A DNA stretch of 64,000 nt from Tenrec ecaudatus (GCF_050624435.1 NC_134541.1:101490805-101554804), one strand, 5' to 3'. Shown: positions 1-12,212, counted from the stretch's first letter. The notes: a model not told the origin generated them from the letters alone. Numbers and translations are program-made.

Positions 1-2268
1 GGCCACCACCCCACCCCCGCCCTGCCACACCTATTCCTGTTCCACAGCCTCCATTTCCACCGCGGATGACCATAACCCAGCTACACACATGTGGGAACCG
101 GGCTTGAGAGGCCTAAGGGCCAGGATGCATCCTGTCTGGCTAGGCACGATAACCCCCTCAACGACCAAACTGTTTCTGCTTTAAACCGTTTACTGAGACC
201 CCGTGTTTTCCAATGGAAGGCATACTGAAATCCAGGGACCATGTATATCGTTATATGGGACACACATGTCCCAGGTGGGCCCCGGTGGAAGAACTGGTGG
301 TCTGAAGACCGTGTGTTCACATTCCTGCAGTTACACAGGTACTATGGACAATTGGGATGGCAGGTGTCCGAGACATCTGATAGACTAGAAATGTGGGTGG
401 GTGATATCTCACAGATCACTGAGGATTAAATATGATTTTTTCCACCCTCACCAACAGCCCTGTGAGTCGGGCTGCCTGTCTCTGTTCTGAAGGGGCGAGA
501 GAACATGCCCAAGGCTACCCAGAAGGCAGCGTGCCTCCCCCTGCTTTCGCCTCACCTGAGCTGGCCTCCCGCAGGCCGCCACAGGGAGCCACCCCAGGTA
601 CAAACAGACCAAGTCTACATTTTTTGACTGAAGCATGTCAAAACATGCATGGGGAGCAAATATGTCCTGCCCACACTGCCTACTCACAGGTGAGATCCTC
701 CCCACCCTTCCCCCCCCTCCTTCCTTTGACTTTCAATTAGGGTACTCCAAAAGGCTCATGGGAAAGCAGCACTGAAAGGGGACACTTCTGAAGGCCCCCC
801 ACCCCCTGCCCATCTATCTGACACGTCTCTCCCTCCCACTTGACGGGAAAGCTCCACTGAGACAAAGATGTCCTATCTTTTTGTCCATTCTGAGAACCAG
901 CAGGCTGCCTGACCCAGAGAATGAGCTTAGGCAACGCTTGTTGAATGAATCAGTAATGGGACAGGCCAGACAGAGGCTGTGAGGAGGCCCTGTTCCATTC
1001 AGCTGAACCAACGCTGCTACCACCAAGACAGAACATTTCCGGGAACCCTTTCAGGGACTTGAATGCGCTCCTGAATAACAAACGGCACCACCAAACCACT
1101 GTATTCCATGGGCACCTCTAGTAATTGTGCTCCGTGAAGACTGCTCCTGCAGCCTGCATTCCACCTGCTTCCTCACATGTGTGGGGGGTTCTGCCACAGA
1201 GCCTGGCTGCCTTTGTCTACACCAGCGGTTCTCAACCTGTGGGTCTCGACCCCTTTGGGGATTGAACGACCCTTTCACAGGGGTCACCTGATTCTTAACA
1301 GTAGCAAAATTAAGAGTAATGAAGTAGCAACGAAAATAATTTTATGGTTGGGGGGGGCACCACAAGACGAGGAACTCTATTACAGAATCGAGGCATCAGG
1401 AAGGTTGAGAAGCACTGGTCTAAATGTTCTCTGTTCATTGCAGCAGTGGCTACGATGACAGGCAAGGTGCCCGTTGTCAGGGGCTCAGAGAGTGTGAGGA
1501 CATGGACCTAGGAAGGGCTCGGGTATGAAGGCACAAACATGGGGCGGGGGGTGGGGGTTAGGTTGTATTCCGGTGAGGGATGGTGGAGGAGTGCTGGAAG
1601 AGACTCTGGGGGTCAGACTGGTACAAAGTGCAACCGGTAGCCTTGGGCAGACCTCAAGTCTGCCCTGTGGAGAGCCCAGTTTCTGGGAACTTGCAGGTAG
1701 GGATAGTTTACATAATAATGAAGACTTCCATCTTCTCCGTAACAGGTGAAGACCAACAGAGCAAGAGCAGGCCAGAGAGGACCAGCTCCCTACGGACGCA
1801 CAGGAGCCTAACTGGCCCCAAGCCCCATCACTCCTATGCTCTCACCAAGCCAGCCAGCTTCATGCAGCACAGCCTTGGGAGATGAGTGTGCGGGCCACTG
1901 CATTTACCGAACACTTTCCAACACGCTATCTCACTCTGTCCGCTGCCGCTGGCTCACAGAGGCGCACTCTGCCGTCAGAGTGGTAGGGTCTGCTTCGCGG
2001 CAGGCCATCCATCAAATGCACTGTCACTACTTCACCCCAGATAACCTGGGTGCAAGTGACAGGACTCTGGTCACAAACCCTTCCAGTGGGTTCCCCCTCC
2101 TTGGGGCCCTGCAGTGCGTCAGGCAGAACTGTGCTCCACACACTGTTCTGCTCCCAGGGGGCTGGGCTGCTGCGGCCCCCCTGTTGCTGTGCGAGCCGGG
2201 CTGAGCACAGGTTTCTCATTTTAGAGAGTCAACAACACGAGCAAGGGCCTGCAGAGCTCAGGACTTAC
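1..2268 (-). other. CLEC16A: CLEC16A intron 9, 5' part
   Basis: Intronic sequence downstream of exon 9. It holds one SPIN-like hAT element (1223-1417). I searched both strands for the next CLEC16A exon and did not recognise it. The open frames here are short and lack family resemblance. Confidence 0.8.
1223..1417 (-). mobile_element. SPIN-like non-autonomous hAT transposon
   Basis: 195 bp with hAT-type terminal inverted repeats (CAGCGGTTCTCAACC at the left, GGTTGAGAAGCACTG at the right) and a GACCCCTTTGGGG subterminal motif. It is flanked by imperfect 8-bp duplications (gtctacac 1215-1222, gtctaaat 1418-1425), as hAT elements leave. It matches the SPIN_NA / rodent URR1 family as I remember it. 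Contains no coding sequence. Confidence 0.75.
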
Positions 2269-2382
2269 AGTACTTCTCTGAACATCCTGCTCGGTCTTGA
2301 CGTGCATCTCAGCGGGATCGCCGTTCAGAATGACCTCAGCAAGCGAGTTTACCAGGGGTGCATGATGTATAATTAGGAAGAC
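2269..2382 (-). CDS. CLEC16A: CLEC16A coding exon 9
   Basis: Residues 318-355, phase 0-0. Reads VFLIIHHAPLVNSLAEVI, LNGDPAEMHVKTEQDV, then QRST. The acceptor is gaagagcttcatcag-like (ctcttcatcag) and the donor is ACT|gtaagt. The second half is less conserved than the other exons: GDPAEMHV stands for human GDLSEMYA and DVQRST for DIQRSS. The next exon (human AKPSIRCF...) is not in the window, so the gene continues past position 1. Confidence 0.94.
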
Positions 2383-3297
2383 CTGATGAAGAGAAGAGAC
2401 AGGACTCCAATTACAGCGTGCACGCTCCCTTCCTCCACCTGAAGGTGCCGTGCTGGGTGCCATTATCCCTTCTGAGATGCGTCCCTCCCTCAGACCTGCA
2501 GGCGCTGCCCGCTTGGCTCGTGGCTCTGCACCGGACGGAAGCTCATTGCAGGGAGACCATCCCTCGTGGCTGGCTGAAACCAAATCCGGCCGAAATGGAG
2601 CAACACAGGAAAGAAACAGCCAGACCAAGCCGCTCCCGCCTTTCCACAGGCATTTTCCCGTCAAATTCAATTAGGATAAGGCTGGAAGGCACCCTCCCAA
2701 GCTGGAGTTCCCGGGGAACCGGGCTGGGTTGTCTTGTTTCAATCAAGGGCTCGGCAAAGGAACAGGCTCTGACCTCTGTGGTGGGGTTCAGCACAGTGCT
2801 GGGTCCCACGGCGCTGTGAGAGGTGTGAAGCTGTGGGGCAGGAAAGCCACACACGCTAGCGACAGACCGAGCCTCGCCAGACCACCCTCCGAAGGCACTA
2901 GCTTGCCAGCGACATCACCCTGTTGCCTAATATCTGCAGGCACGTAGAGCTGCCTGAGACATGCCTGCTGCTTCATTCTCAAGCATAAAGGCAGCACAGT
3001 GTCAAAGGGTGTGTGGTTTTTGTGAGGAGGGGGTGTGTACTCTGTATTTGCTTCTACATGCACAAAAGAGGGGTTCTTGACCTAGCGCAAGTGACATCTG
3101 GGCCTGATGACTCTCTTGCTGCAGGGCTGTGCTGTACCAAACAGAGGGTTGAGCAGCACCCGGCCTCCATCCATGCGATCCCAGTGACACTCCCTCGCCC
3201 TGCTGGTCAGCCCAAATCATCTCCAGACACAGCCCCAGGGGTGGAGCTCACACGAGAACCATTGTGTGGAGAACCTCTGGGAGGACACAGGAGGAGG

Positions 3298-3430
3298 CTG
3301 GACCTGCAGTTGTCCCTGAGGAACCACTAACTACAGGTGTCTCCGGGAGACCTGTACCTATAGTTGTCTCTGGGGAGTTGTATTTGTGGTTCTCTAAGAA
3401 CCTGTGATCGCAGTTGTTTCTGCAGGCAGA
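3298..3430. repeat. Degenerate minisatellite (about 26-28 bp unit)
   Basis: About four to five imperfect units built on (cag/tag)TTGTCYCTG(a/g)GG followed by ACCTG. Examples: ctgcagttgtccctgaggaa, ctatagttgtctctgggga, atcgcagttgtttctgcag. Confidence 0.45.
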
Positions 3431-4271
3431 AACAAGCAGACAGACCAAGATTGGGAAAGAAACTTGATTTTCACCTGTTTCCACTTTTAGTTTTTAAATT
3501 ATCTTTCATTAACAACACCACCAAAAAGGACGCTTTTTGTTACAAACCTGGTTGGGGACCCTGGTGGCTTCCAGGCAGTGGATCAGGCTCCTGGGCCAGG
3601 GGGAGACTCTACCCTCACTGTCATTCTGCACAGCAGTGTAGTGTCACATCACATGTACACAAAATAAACAAAAATGAAAGGGGTTGCTGACCTCATAGCC
3701 AAGGACCGCACCTCCCTAAAACAAAACACACCTGCTCCTAAAGTTCTCCAGGACCTGTCATCTAGAATGCAGATGCTGGTGCTGCCTCTTGAATCCAGAG
3801 GGCGCCATACCTCACGTGACCACAAAACAAACCTGCAAAGCACTGCACCCACTCATGCCTCCTGGCCGGCCCACAGCACTCGGCGGGGTGAGCACCCACG
3901 CGGCCTAGCAGACAGAAGCGAGGCGTGCCTGTGGGCGTGTCCAGTGCCATCTAGCATCTCTCTGCAGACAGACAGCAGTGCTGGGAGGGCACGGCCAACT
4001 GGGGCCGTGGAAATGTCTTCAGGCCACGCTACCTGCCCATTCCCTTCCTACAACTGGAATGCTGCCCACATGAAGCTTCCTGGTTCTGCAGTTAGGGTTA
4101 CGATACCCAGTGGGCCTGTTTCACTTTACGGTGGTGCCATGGAGCGGCGCACAAGGGCTTTCAGAACACGGAGCGATGCCCAGTTTTAGTTTTCATACAG
4201 TCAAGCAGCAGCAGTTCAATATAACTCAATGGAAATGGGGCGGGGGAAGAGGAGTGGGAGTGCAGACGGAA

Positions 4272-4366
4272 GTGCCAGCAGTTCAAGCCCACCAGCCGCT
4301 CTGCAGGAGAGAGGTGAGGCTGTCTGCTCCTGTGAAGATTTACAGTCTCGTGGGTGTGGTTTTGGT
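4272..4366 (+). repeat. tRNA-derived SINE fragment
   Basis: Middle part of the abundant SINE: gttcaagcccaccagccgct (B-box region) to gatttacagtctcgtgggtg. Confidence 0.55.
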
Positions 4367-5522
4367 TTATCATGCGAGTTGCATTTTCAGAGAGACACGG
4401 ACACAGTAACTGGATGTGTGAGCTACTGGTCTCTGAGGAAGAAGCCAAGAGAAGGCGTCCCACAAGAAGGTCTGGGCTCTCCCCTCAAGTGCCAGTGTGC
4501 GGGCTGGCAGCTGAGTCCTGAGGGAGCCTCAAGAGGAAAGGGCCTCGAGGATGCTTCCACAGAATTCCTGTGACCGCACAGCTACCCTGGCCAGCCCGGC
4601 CACACTCCCAGAATGCCCAGCAGGAGCTGCTGGCAGAGGCAGGGGTCGTGCTGGGCTCTGCCACACAGAGGGGCATTCAGACAGAGCCCTGAGTAGACTT
4701 GGGATGTGAAAGTGCCCAGGAGAAGCCGGAGCAGTCAGTCTTCTTGGGCCAGCTGGAGAGAGCCCCAGCCCTCTCCTCCCAGCAGCCCAGGGTGGAGGTG
4801 GAACGGCCTGCTTAGGTCAAAGAAAAGGAACCCCTGTGCCGTTGCCGAGGCGGAAACCGAGCTCTGCGCAAATGTCCGCCTACTTGACAGTCTGAGGAGA
4901 TGGCCAGAGCCCGTAATCAAAATATTTCCACAGTTATGTAACTGGGTCGCCATGGAGCTTTCCCTTCTGTAAATACTGCATGATGATGAGAAGGAAGCAC
5001 GCTTGTTTAAGCAGAGGAAGCAGACAAAGTGGCTCAAGACACTGATTTGGGAGCTGCGGCTGTGAAAGGATATCTTCCAGAAGGTAACTGGGGACAAAAG
5101 CGCCATGGCAAAAAGCCTTAAAAACAGCCTCCTTAAAGGATGCGTGTGAGACTGAGGTGGTGGTGCCTGACCCCTCTGCACACTCGGGGTCCTGTGGGTT
5201 GGAGCTGGTTTCCAGATGCCGTGAGTCAGACTCACACAGCTCAGCTCTCCAAGGTACGGAGCTGGCACCCTCCCTCCCCACTGTGTCCACTCTATCCACC
5301 ACCCTGTCCCTTCCCACTCTGTCCAACACCACCGTGAGGTCACCACCCACCTCTGTGGATGGCGAGCCAACGCAACTTCCCTTTCTGCTCATGGTTCCTC
5401 TTTCTCAACTGGGGGCCCCAGGGCGCGAAGGCGGGCACGGTGGCCTGGGAGATTTCTGCAGGGCAGCAGTGCTCTGAGGTGGCTCCTGCTGGGATGGGAA
5501 CCCAGGGCAGGGGAGAACGTAC

Positions 5523-5576
5523 CTGGGAGAGAAGGTAGAGAGACACGGGCAGGCTGATTTTCGGGCGCTCTCCTCC
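5523..5576 (-). CDS. CLEC16A: CLEC16A coding exon 8 (54 nt)
   Basis: An 18-codon, phase 0-0 exon: GGERPKISLPVSLYLLSQ. The acceptor is cgattgtccccag and the donor is CAG|gtacgt. Because it is a multiple of three and phase 0 on both sides, skipping it would keep the frame. Matches the corresponding human exon exactly as I recall it. Confidence 0.94.
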
Positions 5577-6681
5577 CTGGGGACAATCGGAGGTGAGAGA
5601 GAAGTCCACGTCAGGTGAGTGAGCCACAGATATGCGAGCTCTGGGTGAACGAGGGGCACCTGGGACCCACCCTGCTCGGTGACCTGGGCTTCCCCACCCT
5701 GTGCAGCAGCATGGGCAAGGCTGCTGTCGCCCACCTGAATCCCTCAGGCTGGCCTGAGCAAAGTGTGTGCTCCCTAAGTTACCAAGACTGTGAGTCCCCC
5801 CAAGTGGAGGGCACAGGGGGGCCTGTTCTCAGGAAAGGCGTGAAACATAGACAGGCCTGAGTTTGTGCTGAGTGCCTGGTGTTTCCCAGCCTTCTTCCGA
5901 CAGCCTCAAAGGTCAACTGCCATGCCCAAGGTTACATAAAGCGAGGAAAGGGAAGGTCTGAGAGCCCATGCCTACCCCCAGCGCTGCTTTGGAGGGGGGG
6001 TCTCATGAGGGCTGCCGTGGCTTTACTTACTCATTTGTGAGAATCCTTGTGTTTCATTTCCAAAGAGCAAGCCTTTGGGACACATATGGGGCTTGAAGCC
6101 TCTGGCTCTACCCTGCCCTCTTCAGGGGCTCGCTCTCATCCTCTGTGCCCCCACCCCAATCCCTATACCACAGGAGCCACTGGGAAGAAGCGCCTGCTGG
6201 GACCAGCAATTCTCAGAGAAGGAATCTGGAACCATCTGCTCTGAATGGCCTGGGGGCAGGTGACACTGGCAGCTTCCCAGTCCCACTCTGGAGCAGATTC
6301 CTGGCAGGCCCCGAGTCTGTACAGCACCCCTCAAGGGCTGACTGGAGGCTGGACATCACTGCCCTTGCCTGCTGCTAAGTGTCCATGGTCTCCTTTCTAT
6401 CTCAGAGCAAGTGTGGCTGCTGGCTGGACCTACCGCAAGTCACTCAGCTCGGGCAGCCACCAGGAATAGAAACCCCTCGGAGGAAGTCCGCACACAAACC
6501 CCAAACCCACACGCCGAGGGGCGCCTGTTTCCTTCTGATGTCAGTCGTCCTCTCCTGTCATTCGCTTTCAGTCTGCACTCAGGCGCACACGCACACCACT
6601 CTGTCTCACACACACACCATCTCCCATACACGCGTTCTCACCCACTGGTCCCCCTGGACCCGTAGGCCCAGCCCCCCTCAC
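5577..6681 (-). other. CLEC16A: CLEC16A intron 7
   Basis: About 1.1 kb. Has a CA-rich imperfect tract near 6580-6645. Otherwise nothing recognised. Confidence 0.75.
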
Positions 6682-6856
6682 TTTGTCCTGGTGCTCCAGC
6701 GAGTACACGTAGAGCGGCAGGAAGAGCCTGTTGAGCAGGTGGTCGGTGAGCACGTCGTTGAGGAACTCGCAGTTGATGATGAGGATGTCATTGAGATAGT
6801 GCAGGTGGTCCAGGTGCTCAGCTACCAGGTCGCTCAGTTTCCCCCGATTCCGGTGC
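6682..6856 (-). CDS. CLEC16A: CLEC16A coding exon 7
   Basis: Residues 241-299. Reads HRNRGKLSDLVAEHLDHL, HYLNDILIINCEFLNDVL, TDHLLNRLFLPLYVYSLE, then HQDK. The acceptor is ttctcccggcag and the donor is AAA|gtgagg, ending in phase 0. It follows the FPL domain and is rich in leucine helices. One difference from the remembered human sequence (HQDK for NQDK). Confidence 0.96.
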
Positions 6857-7702
6857 CTGCCGGGAGAAGAGGCCTTAACCGGAGGCTAGTGCCAAGAGCT
6901 GGGGACTCAGGTCACCAGAGGTGTGTAGTCTGTCTCAAGGCCTGAGTGGTGGGAAACAGGATGAGAAAGCAGAGGTCTGCTACAGTGCAGTTCAGTGGAC
7001 TGCAGGGGGACCCCACCTTAGAGAGGGCTGCGTGCCACTCACCCCACCACAGTAAAACACCAAATCGTGTAAACAAAGCAAAATCCGGGGTATGGCTCCC
7101 TGCAAGCCATTGCACAAGAGTAGCCACTAGCCAATGCGGCACAATTCTCCTGAGTCTCAAGATGAGCCCTGTGAATGGAGCAGTAACTCTTGGCTATTTG
7201 AAGCGCTCTAGCAGCGTTCAGAGACCTCCTCCCCAACTGGCTCTATGCACAGGACACCTGCCCAGCCCAGGCCAGCCCCAGGTGTCTGCCTCCTCGCAGC
7301 TCAGCGAGGACCCTCGGAAAGAAGCCTCTTCCCACCCAGAAGGACCTCAAATGGCCGGTGGTCACTGTTGCCCCACCCCCACTGCCATCTCTCTGGTAAA
7401 GATGGCAGATAAGACAGGTGGCTTATAGTTTATTTGTTTGATTTTCGTCACAGGTGTTGGGGTGTGGCACACCAACTGACCACAGACCTCGATGAGGGGC
7501 ACCTGACTTATTATCAACTTCCCACTGTTATAAACAGGCGGCTAGAACCTTCTCGAGTACAAGTCCATACTCTCCCTTCACACAGGTAGAAAGTTTTGTT
7601 TGCATGTTTATGCTTCCTCACTGAAAATGGATCCTCCCTGATCGCTCCATCTACTCAGCACATAGGGGGCTGGGGGGGGGGTGTGCACGTGCAGTCACTC
7701 AC
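6857..7702 (-). other. CLEC16A: CLEC16A intron 6
   Basis: About 0.85 kb. A poly-G run lies near 7664-7683. I see no repeat or exon in it. Confidence 0.75.
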
Positions 7703-7826
7703 TCCTCGTCCGTCTGCACACAGTTGTCCAGCTCAATCACGTGACTCCCGATGAACCACACCAAGTTGGAGAAGTAGGGCACAGCCGTTTTGTCCCTGAT
7801 GTAGTGCAGCATGGCCTGGTTATCCA
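7703..7826 (-). CDS. CLEC16A: CLEC16A coding exon 6, apparently two codons short at its 5' end
   Basis: Residues 200-241. Reads DNQAMLHYIRDKTAVPYF, SNLVWFIGSHVIELDNCV, then QTDE; the donor is GA|gtgagt. In human and mouse the exon opens with codons for V-S-L-D-N. Here the only usable acceptor is cttctcag|TGGATAAC, giving V-D-N, so Ser and Leu are lost in frame. The ancestral acceptor position six bases upstream reads ct instead of ag. A T-to-G change in the old Leu codon appears to have made the new AG. The polypyrimidine tract (ctcctcctcctccccc) lies in the right place. One Asp-to-Asn change (ELDN) is also seen. Confidence 0.88.
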
Positions 7827-9550
7827 CTGAGAAGTCCGCAAGGGGGAGGAGGAGGAGGAGAAAGCGAAGTGACAAAAGCACTAAATAAGTTAAGACTTGG
7901 GGAAGTTTAAAAATAACAAAAAGAAACAGAGAAAAAGCTCTCTCCTCTCATCCTGAATCTTTGCTATCTTTCCTGGAAACATTTGGAAATGTTCATCATC
8001 ACACAACTCTACTTATCAGAGGCTGTTCGGATGCAGTGTGTTACCATTAAGAAAACACGTTCCTTGGGCTACACATCAACAAACAGTGCACTAAAAGGCC
8101 TATGGTCAAAGCCACCACTCTCTAGCCCACTGCCCACACTGACAAATAAGGATCAATTCAGAAAGCTGAGAAGCAGAGGTTAATAACTTACATGACACTG
8201 GAATAAGGAACACGGGGCTCGTCATTGGAGGAAGGGCAAAAACAGACAACAGTTAAGAGGGTTAGGAACGGAGATGGTGAGACAGGTTGCTCAGAGGGCT
8301 AGGAGCGAGGGCAGGAGGCATCTAAACAGAAACAGACAGGTTAGGAGAGAGCAGGAGGTACCCCAGAGAGGGTGGGCCCGGCGTGCAGACTGAGCAGCCC
8401 AGTGTGTGGAGTGGACTGCTGAACACATGAATGCATTTTCATACTAAGATGGCAGCGTCTTGGGCAAGTTCCCCCATTAAAAGTGTGAGTAACTTGCCTT
8501 CCTCCCAATCCCCCTCAAGGAAGCCCGTCAAAGTCAATGCAGAGGCGTCTCTGCGGGCCACACTTGGCCACCGGGCCCTGGGCTTTTGACTCAGGGTAGG
8601 CTGAGAACGACTCTTTAATTGTAATGGGACCCCAGAACTCCACTGGAGTGAAGCCCACCAAATAACGACACCTCCACCCCACCCCCAATCAACATGTGCT
8701 GATCCAAGGCCCTGGATCCCGGAAAGGGTGGTGACCACAGGGGTCCTGCCCTAGGCAGAGAGCGTCATGGGGAGGCCGTGAAACTCCTTTTTGGGACCTG
8801 GGGTCTAGCTGGCCTTGGGGTCCCTGCACTGGGAGGCCCTGGGGAGGTTTTCTCCTGGAGCCAACTTTTGTGGGATTAAATAGCTCTCCAAATAGGAGGG
8901 ACTCATTCATGCTGGGCTTTGAGAAGACAACACTGCCCCCTGCTGTATGTGCCGTGAACGGCCTTCATGCATTAAAAACCAAAACCCCACTGCCTGGGGG
9001 CGGATTTGGACTCCACAACTCTCCATCCAGCGCCCGAGGCTGCAAAGCTTTTCCGGAGTAGACCGTCTCACCTGTCTGGTAGGAGCGGGTGGGTCTGCAG
9101 CGCAGGGCAAAGCTTTTCTTCCTGATTTAGCTTTCTGGACGTGTAGTTTATAAAACACCAAATCAAATCCCACGCTCTGCCTCTAAGGTCAGCGCCAGCA
9201 ATGCGAGTCTGTGGGGTCTGTCACCCACCTTGGCGGGGCCCTCTGGCTGCTACTCTAGCCCTTGTTTGAGGAAGGTATTTGTGTTCCTTCTCTGACAAGT
9301 CCACCTCCCACAGGCTCCACGGGCGCTGGCTTTCAAAGGTTTGCCTCACGGCCTGGTCACCTCAAAGCTCACACGTGCTCTCTCAGGACCCCACGATCTC
9401 GCTAAGCAGCAAGGGGAATTTAACCCAAGGCCCCTTGGGCACAGGGGATCAATGATGTGTCAGGTGGCGCATGCTCGTGGGTACTAGGCATCCAGGGCTT
9501 CTCCTACACTATACCCTGCTGGTTTCCAGAGGGGGGGGTGGGTTACTTAC
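7827..9550 (-). other. CLEC16A: CLEC16A intron 5
   Basis: About 1.7 kb. The 3' end has the CT-rich tract used by exon 6. I recognise no interspersed repeat with confidence. Confidence 0.75.
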
Positions 9551-9656
9551 CTTTGTACACGTTCAAAGTTATGGTTCTGACAGCAATTCTAACCATGCTT
9601 TCGGGATGATTAAAAAATTTGATGGCTTCTGTATACAGGGCAAAGTCGTTAGTGTG
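9551..9656 (-). CDS. CLEC16A: CLEC16A coding exon 5
   Basis: Residues 165-199 plus the first base of codon 200. Reads [18 protein letters not shown] then [17 protein letters not shown]. The acceptor is ttgtgttttag and the donor is AAAG|gtaagt. The last G pairs with the first two bases of exon 6 to make Val200. This is the end of the FPL domain region. No difference from the human protein is evident. Confidence 0.95.
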
Positions 9657-10876
9657 CTAAAACACAAAAACATATCGGAAATGAGTTAACAGCTCACACA
9701 ATGGACCTGCCCCCAGTCCACCCCAGCTTGCCAGATTCTGAAGCCCAATAATGCTACCAACAGGAAAGCGATTCGGTAAGCGAGACCCAGAGGGGAATAC
9801 AGGAAGAGGGTGCTGTGTGAGGATCCTGCTTGGAGGCGAGGCCGTGGGCAAAAGAGGCACGGGTTCCCAAAAAGACAAAAAAGGCCTGGGTCCCTAACGC
9901 GCTCCCTGCCTGCCCTGGTAGCTGTCTGACGGGGCATTTCTAAGCTCTGCATCCTCATCTGCAGCCTAGGGACAATGGCTGCTCTGTAGAGACCAGCATC
10001 CAGTAAGGTCAGTCAGGTTCAGCCCTTCCACTGGGGCCTGACTGCAATAAGCACTCAGCACTGGCGGACGCGGCTGGCGGGAGCTGCTCTCAACCAGTAA
10101 CAGGCCAGCGTGTGAGTTGCATTACACGTGGACTCTCTGCTGGCTATTATGGGAACATTGTCCGGGAAGATAAGGGCTCCAGGAGTTTTATGACATTTAA
10201 AAAGGGGCTGTCTGAGCCGCAGGGCAGAGTCCACAGGCCCGGGCTCTCTTGCCTGCTGCCCTCTTGTGGCCAATCCTTCCAGAGCGCTTGGGACGTGACT
10301 GTTTAGGAAGAAGGAGGCTCTTCTGTTATGCCAATCAGGCCATGCTGAGCTAGAGACTCAAAAACTCACTGCCATTGGTCCATTCCGATTCATGGGCACC
10401 TAGGATGGGCCCTACACCCAGTCACTCCTGAGTTACACGACTAGCAGATGAGACACACGTGCGAGCGCGCGCGCACATGGGAAGGCTCGCCCCCAAGCAC
10501 AGGGACTCGAGGACCGCAGGCTGAGTCCAACACCAAGCTCACTGCCACGGAGCCCTGGCTGAGGACCACCAACCTCCAGACTGTGAGGAAGGACACTCGT
10601 CCTTCAAAGCTGGCTGCCCACCTGGGGCATATCTGATAACGGTACAGGCTGCTCTCTCTTGGGTTGGGAGCAGCTCGATGGCCGCCAGTGTGTTTAGAGG
10701 GGACTAAGCTCCTGTACGGCTGTGGGAAGCAGAGGGTGCAGACGATAGCTGTCCAGTGCAGACAGTGCCACTTTGACAACGCGCAGCACCTGTACACTCG
10801 AATGGTAGCTTCTGGCTGGTCCACTGGAGGGATGAAACCAAGTCCACCTCCAAACTGAGGCCACAAGCAGCCTTCT

Positions 10877-11071
10877 GGAGCCCTGGTGGGGGAGGGCTGC
10901 TAATCGCAAGGATAGCAGTTCGAAACCACCAGCCCCTCTGCAGGAGAGAGAGGAGGATTTCTGCACCTATACAGTTACAGACTCAGAAACCCTCAGGGGC
11001 AGTGCCACCCTCCCCTCTAAGGTCACGATGAGGAGGCACTGACTGGATGGATGGTAGCGAATGGTTTGGGG
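10877..11071 (+). repeat. tRNA-derived SINE, near full length
   Basis: Begins ggagccctggtgg, has the B-box gttcgaaacc followed by accagcccctctgcaggaga, then gttacagactcagaaaccct, and a degraded tail. The SINE unit is about 200 bp. Confidence 0.7.
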
Positions 11072-12009
11072 CAGAGGAGTCCCCTGAAGACAGCAGCATG
11101 CTCTTCCAGAAGAATCCCTCTGGCCTACAATCCCAGTGCTAGCCCTCTGTGAGGGCAGTCTGGCCACATGTCAGTGGAAGGAGCGATCCAGGGAAACTCA
11201 TGTTGTAACGTGGTTACAGAGCACCTGCTACAGGCCACATGGTGTCAAGTTTTAAAACCCCACACATTTTGTGCCCACTGTTTCTTCTCTCTGAGGACCA
11301 AACAAAAAGTTCAGGTGTTGCTGCCAATCCCTGTGGGGCAGTGGGAGGGGCTGGAAGTATGTGGGAGTGTGGACTGCCCAACCTGAAGATGGTACCAGCT
11401 GGCAAACAGCAGGTGGTTGTGTGCTGGCAGCCCAGGGCCAGCCGGTGTGGCCAAAGGCATATGGCGGGAGTGATGTGTATGAGTTCTAGGGCAGGGTCAT
11501 GAAAGACATTGCCGTGTCCACGATGCACGAGTCACGCAAGCAGCCCACGGGGAGACCATGACCAGAGGAACTGAGGCCTCCCCCCCAAGTGGCCACAGGA
11601 GTGACCTAGAGAGCAGTGCCTCCAACCCCAGGCCGACCCTCACAGGACGCAGTCTCCCAAGAGGCCCAGCTCAGGGTTCCTGCAGGCATTCAGCATGGGA
11701 CCTCCAAGGAAGCCTGTGGGCGGGCCTGGAAGTGAAGGGGCACAGAAGGTAAGGGGTCCCTTGAGGTTTTCAGGGATGGCATGGCATGTGAGTATGTAAA
11801 ATCTGGAGCTGGGGCAGCCCTCCACAGGCCATGAGGGGGTGAGTCTGAGGAAGGTGCCAGGAGCGTGATCGTGAGGCAGGGTGATGGGGAAGCTGGGTCC
11901 CTGATGAACCAGCCTGAGGACAGCTGGTGCTGGCAGCAAACTGCCCTCCTTTAAAAAACAAACAACTAACTAGTGAATTTTGGGAAGAGCAGCAACATTT
12001 TTTATATGA

Positions 12010-12212
12010 AAAAACAAACCAACCCACTGCCATCGATTCGATTCTAACTCATAGCTAGCCCATAGGACAGAGTAGACCTACTTCCTGGGGTTTCTGAGAC
12101 AGTGAGTCTTTATGGGAGCCTCGACTTTCTCCCAGAATGGCTGGGGGGGATTGAACTGCTGACCTTTGAGTTAGCAGCACAACACATAACCCACTGTGCC
12201 ACCAGGCTACTC
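12010..12212 (-). repeat. tRNA-derived SINE, near full length
   Basis: Reverse copy: ccaacccactgccatcgatt to ccactgtgccaccaggct, with ttgaactgctgacctttgag as the B-box side. Confidence 0.7.

Larger units (their letters stand above)
2383..5522 (-). other. CLEC16A: CLEC16A intron 8
   Basis: About 3.1 kb. Contains a degenerate minisatellite (about 3298-3430) and a partial SINE (about 4272-4366). The 211-codon minus-strand open frame at 4735-5370 has no splice or family support. Nothing else recognised. Confidence 0.75.

Noticed and set aside
4735-5370. 211-codon open frame on the minus strand
   Set aside because: Low-complexity composition typical of noise in CpG-poor intron, no family resemblance, and overlapping open frames on the other strand.
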